Below are positions 18,080-27,092 of a DNA stretch of 64,000 nt, one piece after another. Position numbers and translations under genes: made by a program. This DNA comes from a bacterium (GTDB lineage Bacteria; SAR324; XYD2-FULL-50-16), in assembly GCA_018829445.1 (NCBI GenBank), contig JAHJTV010000079.1, forward strand, positions 124,001 through 188,000. Direction: 5' to 3'. The notes beneath the pieces were generated by a model. That model saw nothing but the letters and a program-made list of their open reading frames with translations, was not told the DNA's origin and ran no database searches. Position 1 is the first letter of the stretch; each line of letters begins with the position of its first letter.

Positions 18080-18749
18080 CGCACTCCAGGCCGATTTTTA
18101 TGTTGGACAGCGTTTCATCCAGGGTTGTCTTGATAATGATAAAATCGTTCTTGATCAGGTTGATGGTCGTCTGAACCGCTGTGGCACTGTTTAGAGTTGC
18201 TCCGCAGCTGGTTCCTCCTGATCCTAAAATCACCACCTGGTCAGCCAGATAGGAAACCTTGTCAATCAGGGTTTCCAGCTTCCCTTTTAACTCCAGTCCC
18301 AAAACAGCCCGATCGTCTCCCTCCCCCAAAATCAGCTCCGATTTGGCTGAGATCTTAACCTTTTCGGCATCCCTGATCTGGTAGCTCTTTTCCTCCGGAT
18401 GAACCAAACGGTCCAAATATAAAACCGCCAGAACGGTGGCCGTGTTGCTCATCCAGTAGGGAAAATGGATCAAGACAAAAGTGCCCACCGAAGGAGGCGC
18501 CTGCACGAACTCGGAAGATCCCGCCAGGCGGATCGGCCCGAACTCGGGAAACCGGTTATCCTTGCTGAAATCATGCTTCAAAAACTGCAGATCCACCGCC
18601 ATGGCAGGAGCTCCCACCATGTCCCTGGCAGATCCTTCATATACCTTGGTCACTTTTGCGTAACGGATCACATGATACCCGGCCAGCCCCGGGAACAATC
18701 TTAAGATCAGCTTTTTGAGTTTAAACAGCGTCAGTTGGGGCAGTCTCAT
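18063..18749 (-). CDS. Baseplate spike protein V
   Basis: A 228-residue protein with an OB-fold-like part (VTKVYEGSARDMVGAP, then PSVGTFVLIHFPYWMSN). A repetitive beta segment follows (KVKISAKSELILGEGDDRAVLG), as in the membrane-piercing spikes of P2 gpV and Mu gp45. The C-terminus is a helical/beta tail rather than the short HxH iron tip of P2 gpV, which I do not see. It overlaps D by 4 bp and W by 17 bp. Confidence 0.75.
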   Translation of the reverse strand: MRLPQLTLFKLKKLILRLFPGLAGYHVIRYAKVTKVYEGSARDMVGAPAMAVDLQFLKHDFSKDNRFPEFGPIRLAGSSEFVQAPPSVGTFVLIHFPYWMSNTATVLAVLYLDRLVHPEEKSYQIRDAEKVKISAKSELILGEGDDRAVLGLELKGKLETLIDKVSYLADQVVILGSGGTSCGATLNSATAVQTTINLIKNDFIIIKTTLDETLSNIKIGLECDVSST

Positions 18750-19453
18750 TCAGCCTCCGCAAAGGAAATAAACTGGGTTCCGGTTTTGCTGTTGATTCGT
18801 GAAACATCCACAATCTTTTCTTCACCCCTCCAGATTACCGGGGCATACGGTTTCAACAGGGGAACAATCTCCATTTCGATTCCGCCGGCAGTCTCCCGTT
18901 TGAAATAATCCATGGGGATCTCAAGGGGATCCCCTTCCAGTTTGCCCAGGGGCAAAAACACCAGCTCGCTGGTAAACAGGTTGATCATCCACCGGGCCTG
19001 CTTCAGTTCAAACACCAACCAAACCTGATCCAGGGCATTGCGGATACTGTCTAAAAACCACAGGGTCTTGGTTTTGGTTGTTGTGCGTACCCCCTGAACC
19101 TTCAGCTTCAGCCCTATGTGACGGCTGATTCTTTTTAAGGAGGATTCCAGGGTTACACCCACCAGTTGATCAACATAGGCTGCATCCAACAGAGAACGGG
19201 TTGCTTCAATGGCAACCACATCATAAGTGTTTTGTCCCACCTGGGAGCAACTGGTCACTTTCAACACCGTGATCCGGTATGCCTTGTTCAGATACCCCAA
19301 TTCCAAAATCACCAGGCTGTCTTTTGCAATGGGTTCCTCCAGCTCAAAATACCCCAGGGTCGGACGCTGTCTCTCCTGGTGGAGTTCATACTCCTTGGCG
19401 GTATAAATCCTGTCTAAAGTATCCAGCTGGCAAAAAACATGGGGATGTTTCAT
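18746..19453 (-). CDS. Tail hub protein D
   Basis: A 235-residue protein following U and preceding V, the position of the central hub (P2 gpD, T4 gp27-like). SLLDAAYVDQLVGVTLESSLKRISRHIGLKL in the centre resembles the hub's protease-like helical part. It is shorter than P2 gpD (about 390 residues), so it may be a reduced hub. Start and stop overlap neighbours as ATGA. Confidence 0.6.
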   Translation of the reverse strand: MKHPHVFCQLDTLDRIYTAKEYELHQERQRPTLGYFELEEPIAKDSLVILELGYLNKAYRITVLKVTSCSQVGQNTYDVVAIEATRSLLDAAYVDQLVGVTLESSLKRISRHIGLKLKVQGVRTTTKTKTLWFLDSIRNALDQVWLVFELKQARWMINLFTSELVFLPLGKLEGDPLEIPMDYFKRETAGGIEMEIVPLLKPYAPVIWRGEEKIVDVSRINSKTGTQFISFAEAE

Positions 19454-19995
19454 TCGTATAGCTTCTTTAAGAGATTGTTGATGGTATCTAAAATTCCATT
19501 GCTCTTTTCCTGATCCTGCTGGGCCTGGTTGAGTTTGGCTTCGGCTGCCTTAATCACATCATCGGTGTTTGAGGCATCAGCCAGGACTACCGGTTCCCGT
19601 TTTTTCTTCTTATCCTCCAGGCTGTTGTATTGCTCCAGATCGAAGGCCACCGTGATCCTTGATTTGCTGAATTGAGGTTCCACCCTGCGGATCTTGCCGA
19701 AGTTGAACCCCATTGCATTCAGTCCGACATGGGTCACGGTCTGGATTTCGTTCTTTCTCACCAGTTGCAGGAACTCCTGAAACTTCTCCTCCTTGAGTTT
19801 GTTTGTATGCCAGACCTGCCAATTGCCAAACTGGCGATCATCCACAAACCAAACAATGATCTTGACAATATCCCGCTTAAACTCGGCTTCATCTTTCTGC
19901 TGATCCAGTTCGATAATGGCTGAGATGGGCAGCACCTTTTCAAACTTAAAATCTCCAATCTCAAGATCAACTGGCAGAAGACTTGTAATTGCCAT
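19450..19995 (-). CDS. Tail protein U-like
   Basis: A 181-residue protein directly after the tape measure gene (adjacent TAG and ATG), the gpU position. The first 125 residues are beta-type (FKFEKVLPISAIIELDQQKDE, FVDDRQFGNWQVWH). The last 45 are an alanine/glutamine-rich helix. gpU lies at the tail end and helps join tube to baseplate in P2. The assignment is positional. Confidence 0.6.
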   Translation of the reverse strand: MAITSLLPVDLEIGDFKFEKVLPISAIIELDQQKDEAEFKRDIVKIIVWFVDDRQFGNWQVWHTNKLKEEKFQEFLQLVRKNEIQTVTHVGLNAMGFNFGKIRRVEPQFSKSRITVAFDLEQYNSLEDKKKKREPVVLADASNTDDVIKAAEAKLNQAQQDQEKSNGILDTINNLLKKLYE

Positions 19996-21768
19996 CTATC
20001 CCCCGGTTTCCACCAGCGTTCCCCAATCGGCAGCCGCATTTCTACTATTGCTGTGATAATTGCGGATATAAATCTGGTAAGGGGTTGCGCCTTTCTGGGT
20101 TTCTTCCGATTCTTTCGTCGGATTAACCATCCTGAAAAACCCGGAGGTATCGAAGTTTGTAGGAGCAACATAGGGTTTACCCTCTTTTATATTTTTGGCG
20201 CTGACACCCGGTTCATCTTCGGAAATCCCTATTTTTTGGCCGATCCATGAGTTGCGAAAGGTCTTGACCATCCTTTCAATCTTGTCAAAGACCTCTCCAA
20301 CCTCTTTGATGAACTCATCGAAGGGGACCGTGTCGGTGATAAAAGCCGTGAACTCATTCCATTTGATCTTGATGTCATCCCCAATGGCCTTGAACCGTTC
20401 CACGTCCTTGTTAAAATCATTGACGATTCCACTCCAGGCATTGGTAAAGAACCCGAATTCAGATTCCAGATAGTTGATCCCGGCTCCGACTCCCAAAACG
20501 GCCAAAGCAACCAGGGCAATGGGACTGGTTAAAACCGCCATGGCGATCCCTGCGATGCCAGCCACAACAGCAATTCCACCTAAAACAGCAATCAATCCGG
20601 TAAACGCTCCAATCGATAGTCCGATGGTTTTGGTGATATATTCGTATTTTCTGCTAAAGGTGGAGATATCATCGGTCAGTTCGGTGAAGCCTTCCACCAA
20701 TGGCAACACATGAGGTTTCAAAGTTTCGATCATACTGGAAAAGGAGTTACCCAGGTTGCTCATTCCCTGGTCCCATTTATGGGAAAACCGGTTATTTAAC
20801 GACTCGGATAATTGATCAATGGCACCCGTGTAGCTGACCTCTTTTCGCATCCCTTCCAACATCGCTTTCATTGCCTGGCCACCGACGTCTTCATAGGGTG
20901 TTCCGAAGATCTCCTTGGCGATTCTGAATTGCTCAGTTTGATTCAATTTGGAAAGTTCATCCTGAATTTGACCCATTGCATCGAAAACCGAGAGAGAACC
21001 GGATTTCAACTGGTTATCCAGATCGTTAAGCCCCAGAATCTCCAGGGCATCGATGGTGGCTTTTTCACCTCCCATCAAACGGATTCGCGCCTCTTTGAAA
21101 GCATCCGCAGCCTTGTCCACATTCCAGCCTTTAGCAAGCCCCTCCTTTAAGACGGCAACGGTCTGGTTCAATGAGAAACCGGCCTCGGCAAACTGGACTG
21201 AATACTCCTTGATAGATTCCAGCAGCTCACCTTTGATATCGCCTCCCTGATTATTGAGAAACGCGACAATATCCCCTGCTTCACCGGCGGACGTTTTGTA
21301 AGCTTTCATCAGGGCAATCTGGGCACCAAGCTGTTCCTCTTCATTACCGAACATCTTTTCCAGCAATCCGGTTTGATAAGTCAATCGCTCCAGCTCGTCC
21401 CCGGTCGCCCTGCTCATTTTGGCCACCAGAGAAAACTTATTTGCCGCATCGGTAACCGATCGCAGCCCCAGCGCCTTATTCAACTCATAGACATCATCCC
21501 TCAGGGTTACCATCTCTGCATCGGTAGCACCGACCTTGTTTTGCAGAATCTCAAACGGACGGGTTTGATCCGCCATCAGCTCCCCCATACCGAACATCCC
21601 GGTAATGGCACCTGCAACCATAACGGCGCCAACCCCGACTTTTTTTAATCCGGAGGTAACTCCCTTTTCCAGAACCTTAAACTGATTTCTCGCTTTGGTG
21701 ATCCCGTCACCCCATTCGTCCAGGTCCAGGCCTAACGTGATCATCAGTTTTTGCAGAGAGTTTTTCAT
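19996..21768 (-). CDS. Tail tape measure protein T
   Basis: A 590-residue protein, the longest in the tail operon. It has an N-terminal helical domain with TP901-type core signatures (NQTVAVLKEGLAKGWNVDKA, then GQAMKAMLEGM). The hydrophobic stretch of glycine/alanine/valine-rich helices at about 390-435 would cross the host membrane on DNA injection. It sets tail length in contractile phages. Its ATG overlaps the stop of the frameshifted chaperone frame. Confidence 0.92.
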   Translation of the reverse strand: MKNSLQKLMITLGLDLDEWGDGITKARNQFKVLEKGVTSGLKKVGVGAVMVAGAITGMFGMGELMADQTRPFEILQNKVGATDAEMVTLRDDVYELNKALGLRSVTDAANKFSLVAKMSRATGDELERLTYQTGLLEKMFGNEEEQLGAQIALMKAYKTSAGEAGDIVAFLNNQGGDIKGELLESIKEYSVQFAEAGFSLNQTVAVLKEGLAKGWNVDKAADAFKEARIRLMGGEKATIDALEILGLNDLDNQLKSGSLSVFDAMGQIQDELSKLNQTEQFRIAKEIFGTPYEDVGGQAMKAMLEGMRKEVSYTGAIDQLSESLNNRFSHKWDQGMSNLGNSFSSMIETLKPHVLPLVEGFTELTDDISTFSRKYEYITKTIGLSIGAFTGLIAVLGGIAVVAGIAGIAMAVLTSPIALVALAVLGVGAGINYLESEFGFFTNAWSGIVNDFNKDVERFKAIGDDIKIKWNEFTAFITDTVPFDEFIKEVGEVFDKIERMVKTFRNSWIGQKIGISEDEPGVSAKNIKEGKPYVAPTNFDTSGFFRMVNPTKESEETQKGATPYQIYIRNYHSNSRNAAADWGTLVETGG

Positions 21769-22603
21769 TTTAGGTTTTTATTAAATTGCATCAGAGCATT
21801 AAAAAATGCGGTTTCCATGGTTTTCTGCAATCGGGCTTCAGCAATCAATGCCCTGCGGTAACACTTTCTATACTGAGTTTCCGACAAGATTTCCGGTGGT
21901 ACCGAACTTTGCCGGTAATGATTAATCAGGATATTTCCCAGCTCGACGTCGCCTACTTCTTCAGTTTCGGCGCTGTGATAGTATCCTGATTCTGTGCGAA
22001 AAAACGGGTTGTTTTCGAAAGAATCTTCGTTGGCAAAGTGAAATTATCCTCATCATAGGCCAACAATCGAAGCGCCGTTTTCTGATCCTCATCCTTCACA
22101 CAGTCGTTTAAAAAGGCGTAGATTGCCTCGTCCGGATCACCCGCCAATCGACTTTCAATATACTCTTCGTAACGGTTTCTATCGGTTGCCAGCGTTAAAG
22201 CGCAGACGTCTTCTCCTGTGATCAGGGGAACGGTTACCCGTTTTTGACCGCCTGTTACTTCGCAAACCGGTGTTCCGACTTTGGTCTTATTATCAGTAAC
22301 GATATCCAGCATACCCATGGCCAGTTTGCGAACAATGGTATAATTCCCGGGGCGATTCAGAATATCGATCAAAAGCCCCAATTGGGAGGAATCAACCGTT
22401 TGTTTGAGCAGACGTTGCAGGCCGTCGTTTAAGGTGTCGTCCAGGTTCCTTTTATTCCCTGCGATAACCGACATCAGTTCGGCCACATGAGCCCTTGTCC
22501 AATGGAATTCGAAAACGACACCGCTGATCTCTTGCTCCACAATTCGTTTATGGGACGGTGCCATTGGGTCAACCAATTGGTTTTGAATGGTTTGAGTCGT
22601 CAT
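21765..22603 (-). CDS. Frameshifted tail assembly chaperone (E-E' fusion, predicted 279 aa)
   Basis: Residues 1-202 come from the upstream frame. A -1 slip at TTTTTTC (22004 to 21998) enters an open frame of 77 codons, starting RTESGYYHSAETEE and ending MQFNKNLK, whose TGA overlaps the tape measure ATG. P2 makes gpE+E' and lambda gpG-T the same way, and both are needed for tail assembly around the tape measure. The downstream frame runs through helical, charged sequence of clear coding character and leaves no gap before the tape measure gene, which supports it being expressed only by frameshift. Confidence 0.8.
21953..22603 (-). CDS. Tail assembly chaperone E (unshifted product)
   Basis: A 216-residue protein between tube and tape measure genes, the gpE position. 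The helical N-terminal part includes FHWTRAHVAELMSVIAGNKRN. It ends APKLKK when ribosomes do not shift. The excess of this form over the fused form is a fixed ratio in related phages. Confidence 0.78.
   Translation of the reverse strand: MTTQTIQNQLVDPMAPSHKRIVEQEISGVVFEFHWTRAHVAELMSVIAGNKRNLDDTLNDGLQRLLKQTVDSSQLGLLIDILNRPGNYTIVRKLAMGMLDIVTDNKTKVGTPVCEVTGGQKRVTVPLITGEDVCALTLATDRNRYEEYIESRLAGDPDEAIYAFLNDCVKDEDQKTALRLLAYDEDNFTLPTKILSKTTRFFAQNQDTITAPKLKK
21998..22004 (-). promoter_or_regulatory. -1 ribosomal frameshift site, T TTT TTC
   Basis: On the reverse strand the heptamer is T-TTT-TTC in the frame of gene E (Phe201-Phe202). It matches the X-XXY-YYZ rule, and both tRNAs can re-pair after a one-base slip. 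The new frame is open to the tape measure start. Confidence 0.8.
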
Positions 22604-22629
22604 GGTTTCTTTAGATTGAAGTTAATTAA

Positions 22630-23088
22630 TCAGATGGAAAGACTTTGAACCTGTTTTTTGTTTACGGGAGCACCACCGATGATAGTTTCCCCTGCCACAA
22701 TCAAAGGGAATTCGTGAAGCATAGGTTCTCCTTTCATCAGGTTAAACAGCAGTTCGCCGGGCAGGTTGACGTATATTGTATTTAAAACCGTGATAAAGGG
22801 CGCTCCAATCCCGTTAAAAACCGGGTTGTATACCGTAATAAACGGAATCGGCGGCATCTCTTCCCAGGAACCTGCTGCAACCGCGTTGAGCGCTATTCGC
22901 TTAAAGGTATGGGTTTTTACCGTTATCGATGCCGTTACATCCACATCGTTGGGAACTACGACCCCTTCCTTAATTTCAAAGATTGCCGGGATATTGATTT
23001 TAAAATCCTTGGCAGTGATCAGTTCTCCCCAGGCGGACATTATTTTGGTGCCCCGGGTGACGTGTTCTTCAATACCGTATTTGTTCAT
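22630..23088 (-). CDS. Major tail tube protein (FII)
   Basis: A 152-residue beta-rich protein between sheath and chaperone genes, the FII position, and close to the usual tube protein size of about 170. It has few distinguishing motifs, and the call depends on order and size. It would form the inner tube through which DNA passes. Confidence 0.72.
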   Translation of the reverse strand: MNKYGIEEHVTRGTKIMSAWGELITAKDFKINIPAIFEIKEGVVVPNDVDVTASITVKTHTFKRIALNAVAAGSWEEMPPIPFITVYNPVFNGIGAPFITVLNTIYVNLPGELLFNLMKGEPMLHEFPLIVAGETIIGGAPVNKKQVQSLSI

Positions 23089-23109
23089 GGTGTCCTTTTA
23101 GAAAACGGA

Positions 23110-24387
23110 TTAAGCCGATTGAGCCTCTTCCAACGTGATTTGATTACCAATGATCTTCAGTCGGTTCAGATCGTAGACCACCCAGTCCACAAGCAGTTTG
23201 CCGTCTGTTCCCCAGGTTGGAGCTAATTCATAACCGGAGATCTGAGCAGGGAATCCGTCCCGCATCTCTTTTAAGCCGGTTGCAATTTCTTCTCCTGCAG
23301 CCATGGCACCAGCCTTGGTTTTGGGGTACTTATTGGAGTTCACCAGATCGTTGCCGTAGTAGAAGATTGAACGGGCACCCTTGCAAAGTATCCGCCTACG
23401 GGACCAGTTTCGAACAGATCCGGCCGTCCACATGGTGGTATCGTCATTCACCACAATCATGTTCGGCTTTTCCACCGGTCGTTTCAGGATAACCGCTCCG
23501 TGTGACACCAGGGTTCTTAACACGGCAACCGAATAAGCCGGATCCACTTCAACCGATTTGATCCCGCCTTCATCCCTGCGGCCGATGGACTGTTCAATGG
23601 ATTGTTTGCAGCCGTATCCAAACACCGCGCCCAGATGACCCAATTGGGTGACGGGTGCCACCAGCATGAGTTTATCAGCGGAAAGTGTGGCAAAATCAGA
23701 CCCGAACCGGGTGGCATAGGTTTCCGGTTTCTCCTCGAGCAAGGCACCGGCCGGGAATGTTTCGGCCGTAAAAGCAACATCGATGTGCAAGGCATCCGCC
23801 GTGGAAGTAGGAAGCACATTGATGGTTCCGTCATAGTTTCCAGATCCGGAGATCACCACCTGATCCGGATTTAGAAATCCATGACCCACGATGGGAAGAA
23901 TGGTATGACCGGAGCCATCCGCAGCCACAACCCCCTCCAGGTCAAAAGCCCTTGCTCTTCTGTATTGAGCCACACCGGAAAACCAGCGTTTGTTGTCCTG
24001 AAAATACTGCAGGGCTTCTTCGTATTTCTGGGCCAGGGCAAGATCACACGGTTTCTGAAGCACAAAGAATTCCGGTTCATACTGCATATCAAGGATTCCC
24101 TGGAGAATCGATTTGATGGTATCGCCGGTGATATAGCCTGAAGCAAACGTAGCCACGATGCAATAGTAACTGGTTCCGGCATTGGCCTGGGCATCTGAGA
24201 GTTCAGTGGCCAGCTCGCAGTCACCAAACAGATCTTGGATATCGGTCGCCGCATCCACCAGGTTGATCCCTAAAACGCTTGCATGTTCAGCAATCAGGCA
24301 GGCGCGTCCGATGGTCCCTTCCGGCATCGATCCGGTAGCCTTGCCCTCTTCAATGGTGATTTCGGTAAATTGTCCTCGATCGGTCAT
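23110..24387 (-). CDS. Tail sheath protein (FI) with an inserted beta module
   Basis: A 425-residue contractile sheath subunit. The N-terminal part has LFGDCELATELSDAQANAG. The C-terminal half carries the sheath core (VVNDDTTMWTAGSVRNWSRRRIL and later YDLNRLKIIGNQI). Residues 155-222 form a module (GHGFLNPDQVVISG, NYDG, TSTAD, TAETFPAGA) that recurs in the capsid protein at 29313-29516. Its ATG overlaps the preceding stop (ATGA). Confidence 0.85.
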   Translation of the reverse strand: MTDRGQFTEITIEEGKATGSMPEGTIGRACLIAEHASVLGINLVDAATDIQDLFGDCELATELSDAQANAGTSYYCIVATFASGYITGDTIKSILQGILDMQYEPEFFVLQKPCDLALAQKYEEALQYFQDNKRWFSGVAQYRRARAFDLEGVVAADGSGHTILPIVGHGFLNPDQVVISGSGNYDGTINVLPTSTADALHIDVAFTAETFPAGALLEEKPETYATRFGSDFATLSADKLMLVAPVTQLGHLGAVFGYGCKQSIEQSIGRRDEGGIKSVEVDPAYSVAVLRTLVSHGAVILKRPVEKPNMIVVNDDTTMWTAGSVRNWSRRRILCKGARSIFYYGNDLVNSNKYPKTKAGAMAAGEEIATGLKEMRDGFPAQISGYELAPTWGTDGKLLVDWVVYDLNRLKIIGNQITLEEAQSA

Positions 24388-24572
24388 TTGTCAGTCTCCT
24401 TCTGTTTGCGCTGTTTCACAGGCTTCTGCATGGCCAGCATCCTGAAGAACTGTGCCCGGTTTCCCGGTCTGGCCATGGTTCTCAAATTCCTGGTAGCGTT
24501 GGATTCCCGCTGGGCTGTTTCAACCTTTGGGTCCTGTTTGTCCGTCTCAGGAACGTTTTTTTTATTTGCCAT
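24384..24572 (-). CDS. Small basic phage protein before the sheath gene
   Basis: A 62-residue, highly charged protein rich in K, R, Q and E and probably helical, with no known domain. It has a good ribosome site (GAGG) and is coupled to the sheath gene by ATGA. It is the first gene of the leftward tail operon, next to a palindrome, so it may be a scaffold or regulator. That is speculation. Confidence 0.6.
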   Translation of the reverse strand: MANKKNVPETDKQDPKVETAQRESNATRNLRTMARPGNRAQFFRMLAMQKPVKQRKQKETDK

Positions 24573-24591
24573 AATTAATTCCTCTTGATTG

Positions 24592-24615
24592 CATAATCGA
24601 GAATTCCCGATTATG
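24592..24615. promoter_or_regulatory. Palindrome in the divergent tail-operon / nuclease promoter region
   Basis: CATAATCG and CGATTATG flank an 8-bp centre containing GAATTC, giving 24 bp with one mismatched pair. It lies in the 77 bp between the leftward tail operon start and the rightward nuclease start, so a dimeric regulator may control both. Confidence 0.5.
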
Positions 24616-24649
24616 ATAAGATTTTGTTAAACAAACGGTACCCAAACCT

Positions 24650-25111
24650 ATGAAAGTACGTCTGCTGACCCTTCTTTTTCTGGCTGTTCCGGTCGTTTTA
24701 GCTGCAGGTGATTTCGGAACCCTGCAAAACGCCAAATATATTACGTGTTATGACGGAGATACCTGCCGCTTTAATGTTCCCGGTGTTCATCCCATAATCG
24801 GCAAGAATGTCAGCGTCCGCCTGGATGGAATCGACACCCCCGAAATCAAGGGAAAATGCAGCAATGAAAAAGAACTTGCCAAAAAAGCAAAGGTGTTTCT
24901 CAATCAGCTTTTTAAAAATCTTAAGCCGGGCGATCGCATCGACCTGACCCGTCTGGAACGGGGTAAATACTTCCGTTTGGTGGCCACCATCATCATTCAG
25001 TCGGAAGACGGCACCACCCTCAATGTAAATGAACAACTGATCAAAAACGATTTGGCTGTTCCCTACGATGGCAAAGCCAAAACTCACAGCTGGTGTCCGT
25101 CCGTCAATTAA
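24650..25111 (+). CDS. Secreted staphylococcal-nuclease-like endonuclease (moron)
   Basis: A 153-residue protein with an N-terminal signal peptide (LLTLLFLAVPVVLAAG) and an SNase fold. R57, D62, E65 and R109 have the same spacing as R35, D40, E43 and R87 of staphylococcal nuclease (VRLDGIDTPE, then FRLVATI). DGDT at 35-38 supplies the calcium aspartates. It would act outside the cytoplasm. It is the only rightward gene in a 17-kb leftward late region and converges on the next gene with an 8-bp overlap, so it is a recent independent insertion. Confidence 0.88.
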   Translation: MKVRLLTLLFLAVPVVLAAGDFGTLQNAKYITCYDGDTCRFNVPGVHPIIGKNVSVRLDGIDTPEIKGKCSNEKELAKKAKVFLNQLFKNLKPGDRIDLTRLERGKYFRLVATIIIQSEDGTTLNVNEQLIKNDLAVPYDGKAKTHSWCPSVN

Positions 25112-25415
25112 GCTTCTTAAACAACCTGGCTGCCGTTTTATCCTTTTCCCTGGCCGCATGGAGCAAAAGCTTTTTGTTGTCGACAAAAGGATTGGAATCC
25201 AGGGAATTTAAAACCATTTTGGTTCCCTTTTTGGCAAACCGAACCCACCAAGCCAGCCCGACACAAGTCGGTGTTCCGATCGCCATCAAAAGTAATTCCA
25301 AAAAGGTGAATCCTGCGTCGGCAGTCGCGCCCAGATCAGGTGTTGTTCCATCCCCGGCAAATGCCAACCAGGCTCCGATAATCACAAAGATAATAAAAAG
25401 GAAAATTCGTTTCAT
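25104..25415 (-). CDS. Small membrane protein, holin candidate
   Basis: A 103-residue protein with a signal-anchor or membrane helix at residues 4-19 and a second helix at about 36-57 (FLELLLMAIGTPTCVGLAWWV). A basic C-terminal tail (KKLLLHAAREKDKTAARLFKK) follows. This topology, size and location downstream of the endolysin suggest a holin or pinholin. Confidence 0.55.
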   Translation of the reverse strand: MKRIFLFIIFVIIGAWLAFAGDGTTPDLGATADAGFTFLELLLMAIGTPTCVGLAWWVRFAKKGTKMVLNSLDSNPFVDNKKLLLHAAREKDKTAARLFKKLN

Positions 25416-25422
25416 GTCCCTC

Positions 25423-25641
25423 CTATAATTTGGTGAGTTGAGTAATAAATCCGGAGATCCCCCCGGATACGGCTGAAATAACGGTGCTTAAGGAATAGGT
25501 TTTAATCTTCAGCCCAACCACATCCTTACGAATTGCCTTGATATCCATACACATGGCGGTTTGCTTTTTCTCCATCTGTTCCAGGGTTCCCTCCAGTCTC
25601 CCCAGGGTGCGTTGAATGCTTTCCTCTTCCTGTTTTTTCAT
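25423..25641 (-). CDS. Coiled-coil membrane protein of the lysis module (XhlA-like)
   Basis: A 72-residue protein with an N-terminal coiled coil (LGRLEGTLEQMEKKQTAM) and one C-terminal membrane helix (TVISAVSGGISGFITQL). This is the layout of XhlA-type holin partners. The start overlaps the amidase stop (ATGA). Confidence 0.6.
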   Translation of the reverse strand: MKKQEEESIQRTLGRLEGTLEQMEKKQTAMCMDIKAIRKDVVGLKIKTYSLSTVISAVSGGISGFITQLTKL

Positions 25642-26177
25642 GGTTTCAGCCTGGAAAAATAGGTGATCAATCCGTCAAACAAAGCGATCGCAATTCCGGC
25701 CGGATCCAACCGGCTCAGGTCAAATATATTACTGAGGAACAAAGGCTCCGGCACAATAAAAGGACAGTTGGTATCCTTAAGCATTTCGATAATCGGTTTG
25801 GTGACATTCCCCTGGAAATGCCCCAACCTGATTCCCAGATCTTTGGTACCCAATCGGTCAACCAGAGCTTTCTGTACGCATTCCGCCAGAAGCATTCCTT
25901 TTTCAGATCCCGCATGCAGCACTTCGGTACCATTCAGTTTATCCCCGGTATGGGAATTAAAATGGAGCTCCAGCCCACAATCAGCATCCAGTTCATTGAT
26001 CCGCTTGATCTGTTCCAGATTGGAATCGGCCCCGATAATCCAGGCTTCATGACCTGCCTTCTGCAGGCGAAACACCAGATCCCCGATAATAACCATGGTC
26101 AAGCCATATTCCGAAATCATTCCCGTTTCACCCCCTTGCCTGAAGGGGGTGTGTCCTGCTGAGAGTGCGATTTTCAT
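25638..26177 (-). CDS. N-acetylmuramoyl-L-alanine amidase (endolysin)
   Basis: A 179-residue zinc amidase of the Amidase_3 type. ALSAGHT places the zinc ligand H9, E23 is in the next helix, H72 lies in LELHFNSHTG, and E144 is in VPEPLFLSN. It cleaves the stem peptide from murein to release virions. A longer reading is possible upstream, but Met at 26177 begins the conserved MKIALSAGHT, so I chose it. There is no signal peptide, so export must rely on the holin. Confidence 0.88.
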   Translation of the reverse strand: MKIALSAGHTPFRQGGETGMISEYGLTMVIIGDLVFRLQKAGHEAWIIGADSNLEQIKRINELDADCGLELHFNSHTGDKLNGTEVLHAGSEKGMLLAECVQKALVDRLGTKDLGIRLGHFQGNVTKPIIEMLKDTNCPFIVPEPLFLSNIFDLSRLDPAGIAIALFDGLITYFSRLKP

Positions 26178-26178
26178 C

Positions 26179-27030
26179 TTATGCCGCCTGTAAAAAACCC
26201 GCCGCCCACTGCTCATAAGCCCCGGTCGGCATGGTGATATCAAAATAACTGTACTTGGCAATCAGGGTTTTCATTAAAAGCATCAAAGCCCGTTCATCCG
26301 CTTCCGTAATCCCCATCACATCCCTGGGTGGAATGGACACCCTCCAGGATCTCTTTGGATGTTTCCCCTGTTTCAACCGGTACTTCCGTATGATGTAACC
26401 GGCCTCACTTATGGAAAAGGTTTTCTTAAGGTTGGCAAGGGTGGCAGCCACCTTGGTTTTGCCTCCGTCCAGGGAGAGTTTTTTAAACCCGACCTCCCTT
26501 TTCAGAATCCTTGCCTGCTCGGTGGTGCAGGGAGTATCAGCCTGGCTGGTTCCCCCGTATTTTCCCATGACAGCAGCACCGAATTCAGGAGTGGAAGAGG
26601 TTCGGTTTCCATGTTTGTAATCCTTGTTCTGTTCTTTTAACCCCTGCCACTGCTTTTCCAGTTCTGCATGGTTCATCGCCTTTTCGGTCTTGACAGCCCC
26701 AAAATGATGCTCGGCAGCAACCGACCAGGGTTGAATCAAGGCAACACCATATTCCGTCATCTTCACCCGGGTTTGGGACCGACCTTTGTTGAAGGGATCT
26801 CCCTTCAAAATCTTGGTCAGCATCTTTTTCTTGCCACCGTCAGCTCTGGAAGCGTACGGCGTTTCATCCAGGTTTTTCTGTTCCCTGATCCTCGCCCGGT
26901 TTAAAGCCAGCGCTTTTCTGGCCATCGTCCGCCAGATCCATTTCTTTTTTTCTGCCGGTACCAGGTAATAAAGCAGATGTTCCAACTGCTCCCAACCTGT
27001 CAGGTGTTTGTATAAAACGGGTCGTGACAT
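26179..27030 (-). CDS. Tail completion / virion morphogenesis protein (gpS-like)
   Basis: A 283-residue basic protein. The C-terminal section RVSIPPRDVMGITEADE is characteristic of the phage virion morphogenesis family (P2 gpS, Mu gpG). It is about twice the size of P2 gpS, with a basic N-terminal extension (WRTMARKALALNRARIREQKN). It follows gpR by 107 bp, and the upstream ribosome site is weak. Confidence 0.72.
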   Translation of the reverse strand: MSRPVLYKHLTGWEQLEHLLYYLVPAEKKKWIWRTMARKALALNRARIREQKNLDETPYASRADGGKKKMLTKILKGDPFNKGRSQTRVKMTEYGVALIQPWSVAAEHHFGAVKTEKAMNHAELEKQWQGLKEQNKDYKHGNRTSSTPEFGAAVMGKYGGTSQADTPCTTEQARILKREVGFKKLSLDGGKTKVAATLANLKKTFSISEAGYIIRKYRLKQGKHPKRSWRVSIPPRDVMGITEADERALMLLMKTLIAKYSYFDITMPTGAYEQWAAGFLQAA

Positions 27031-27092
27031 TTTAAAAAATAGCTTGAAAAAGGGTTAACATTTCACTAACCTACACCCGTATTGGCATTTTT

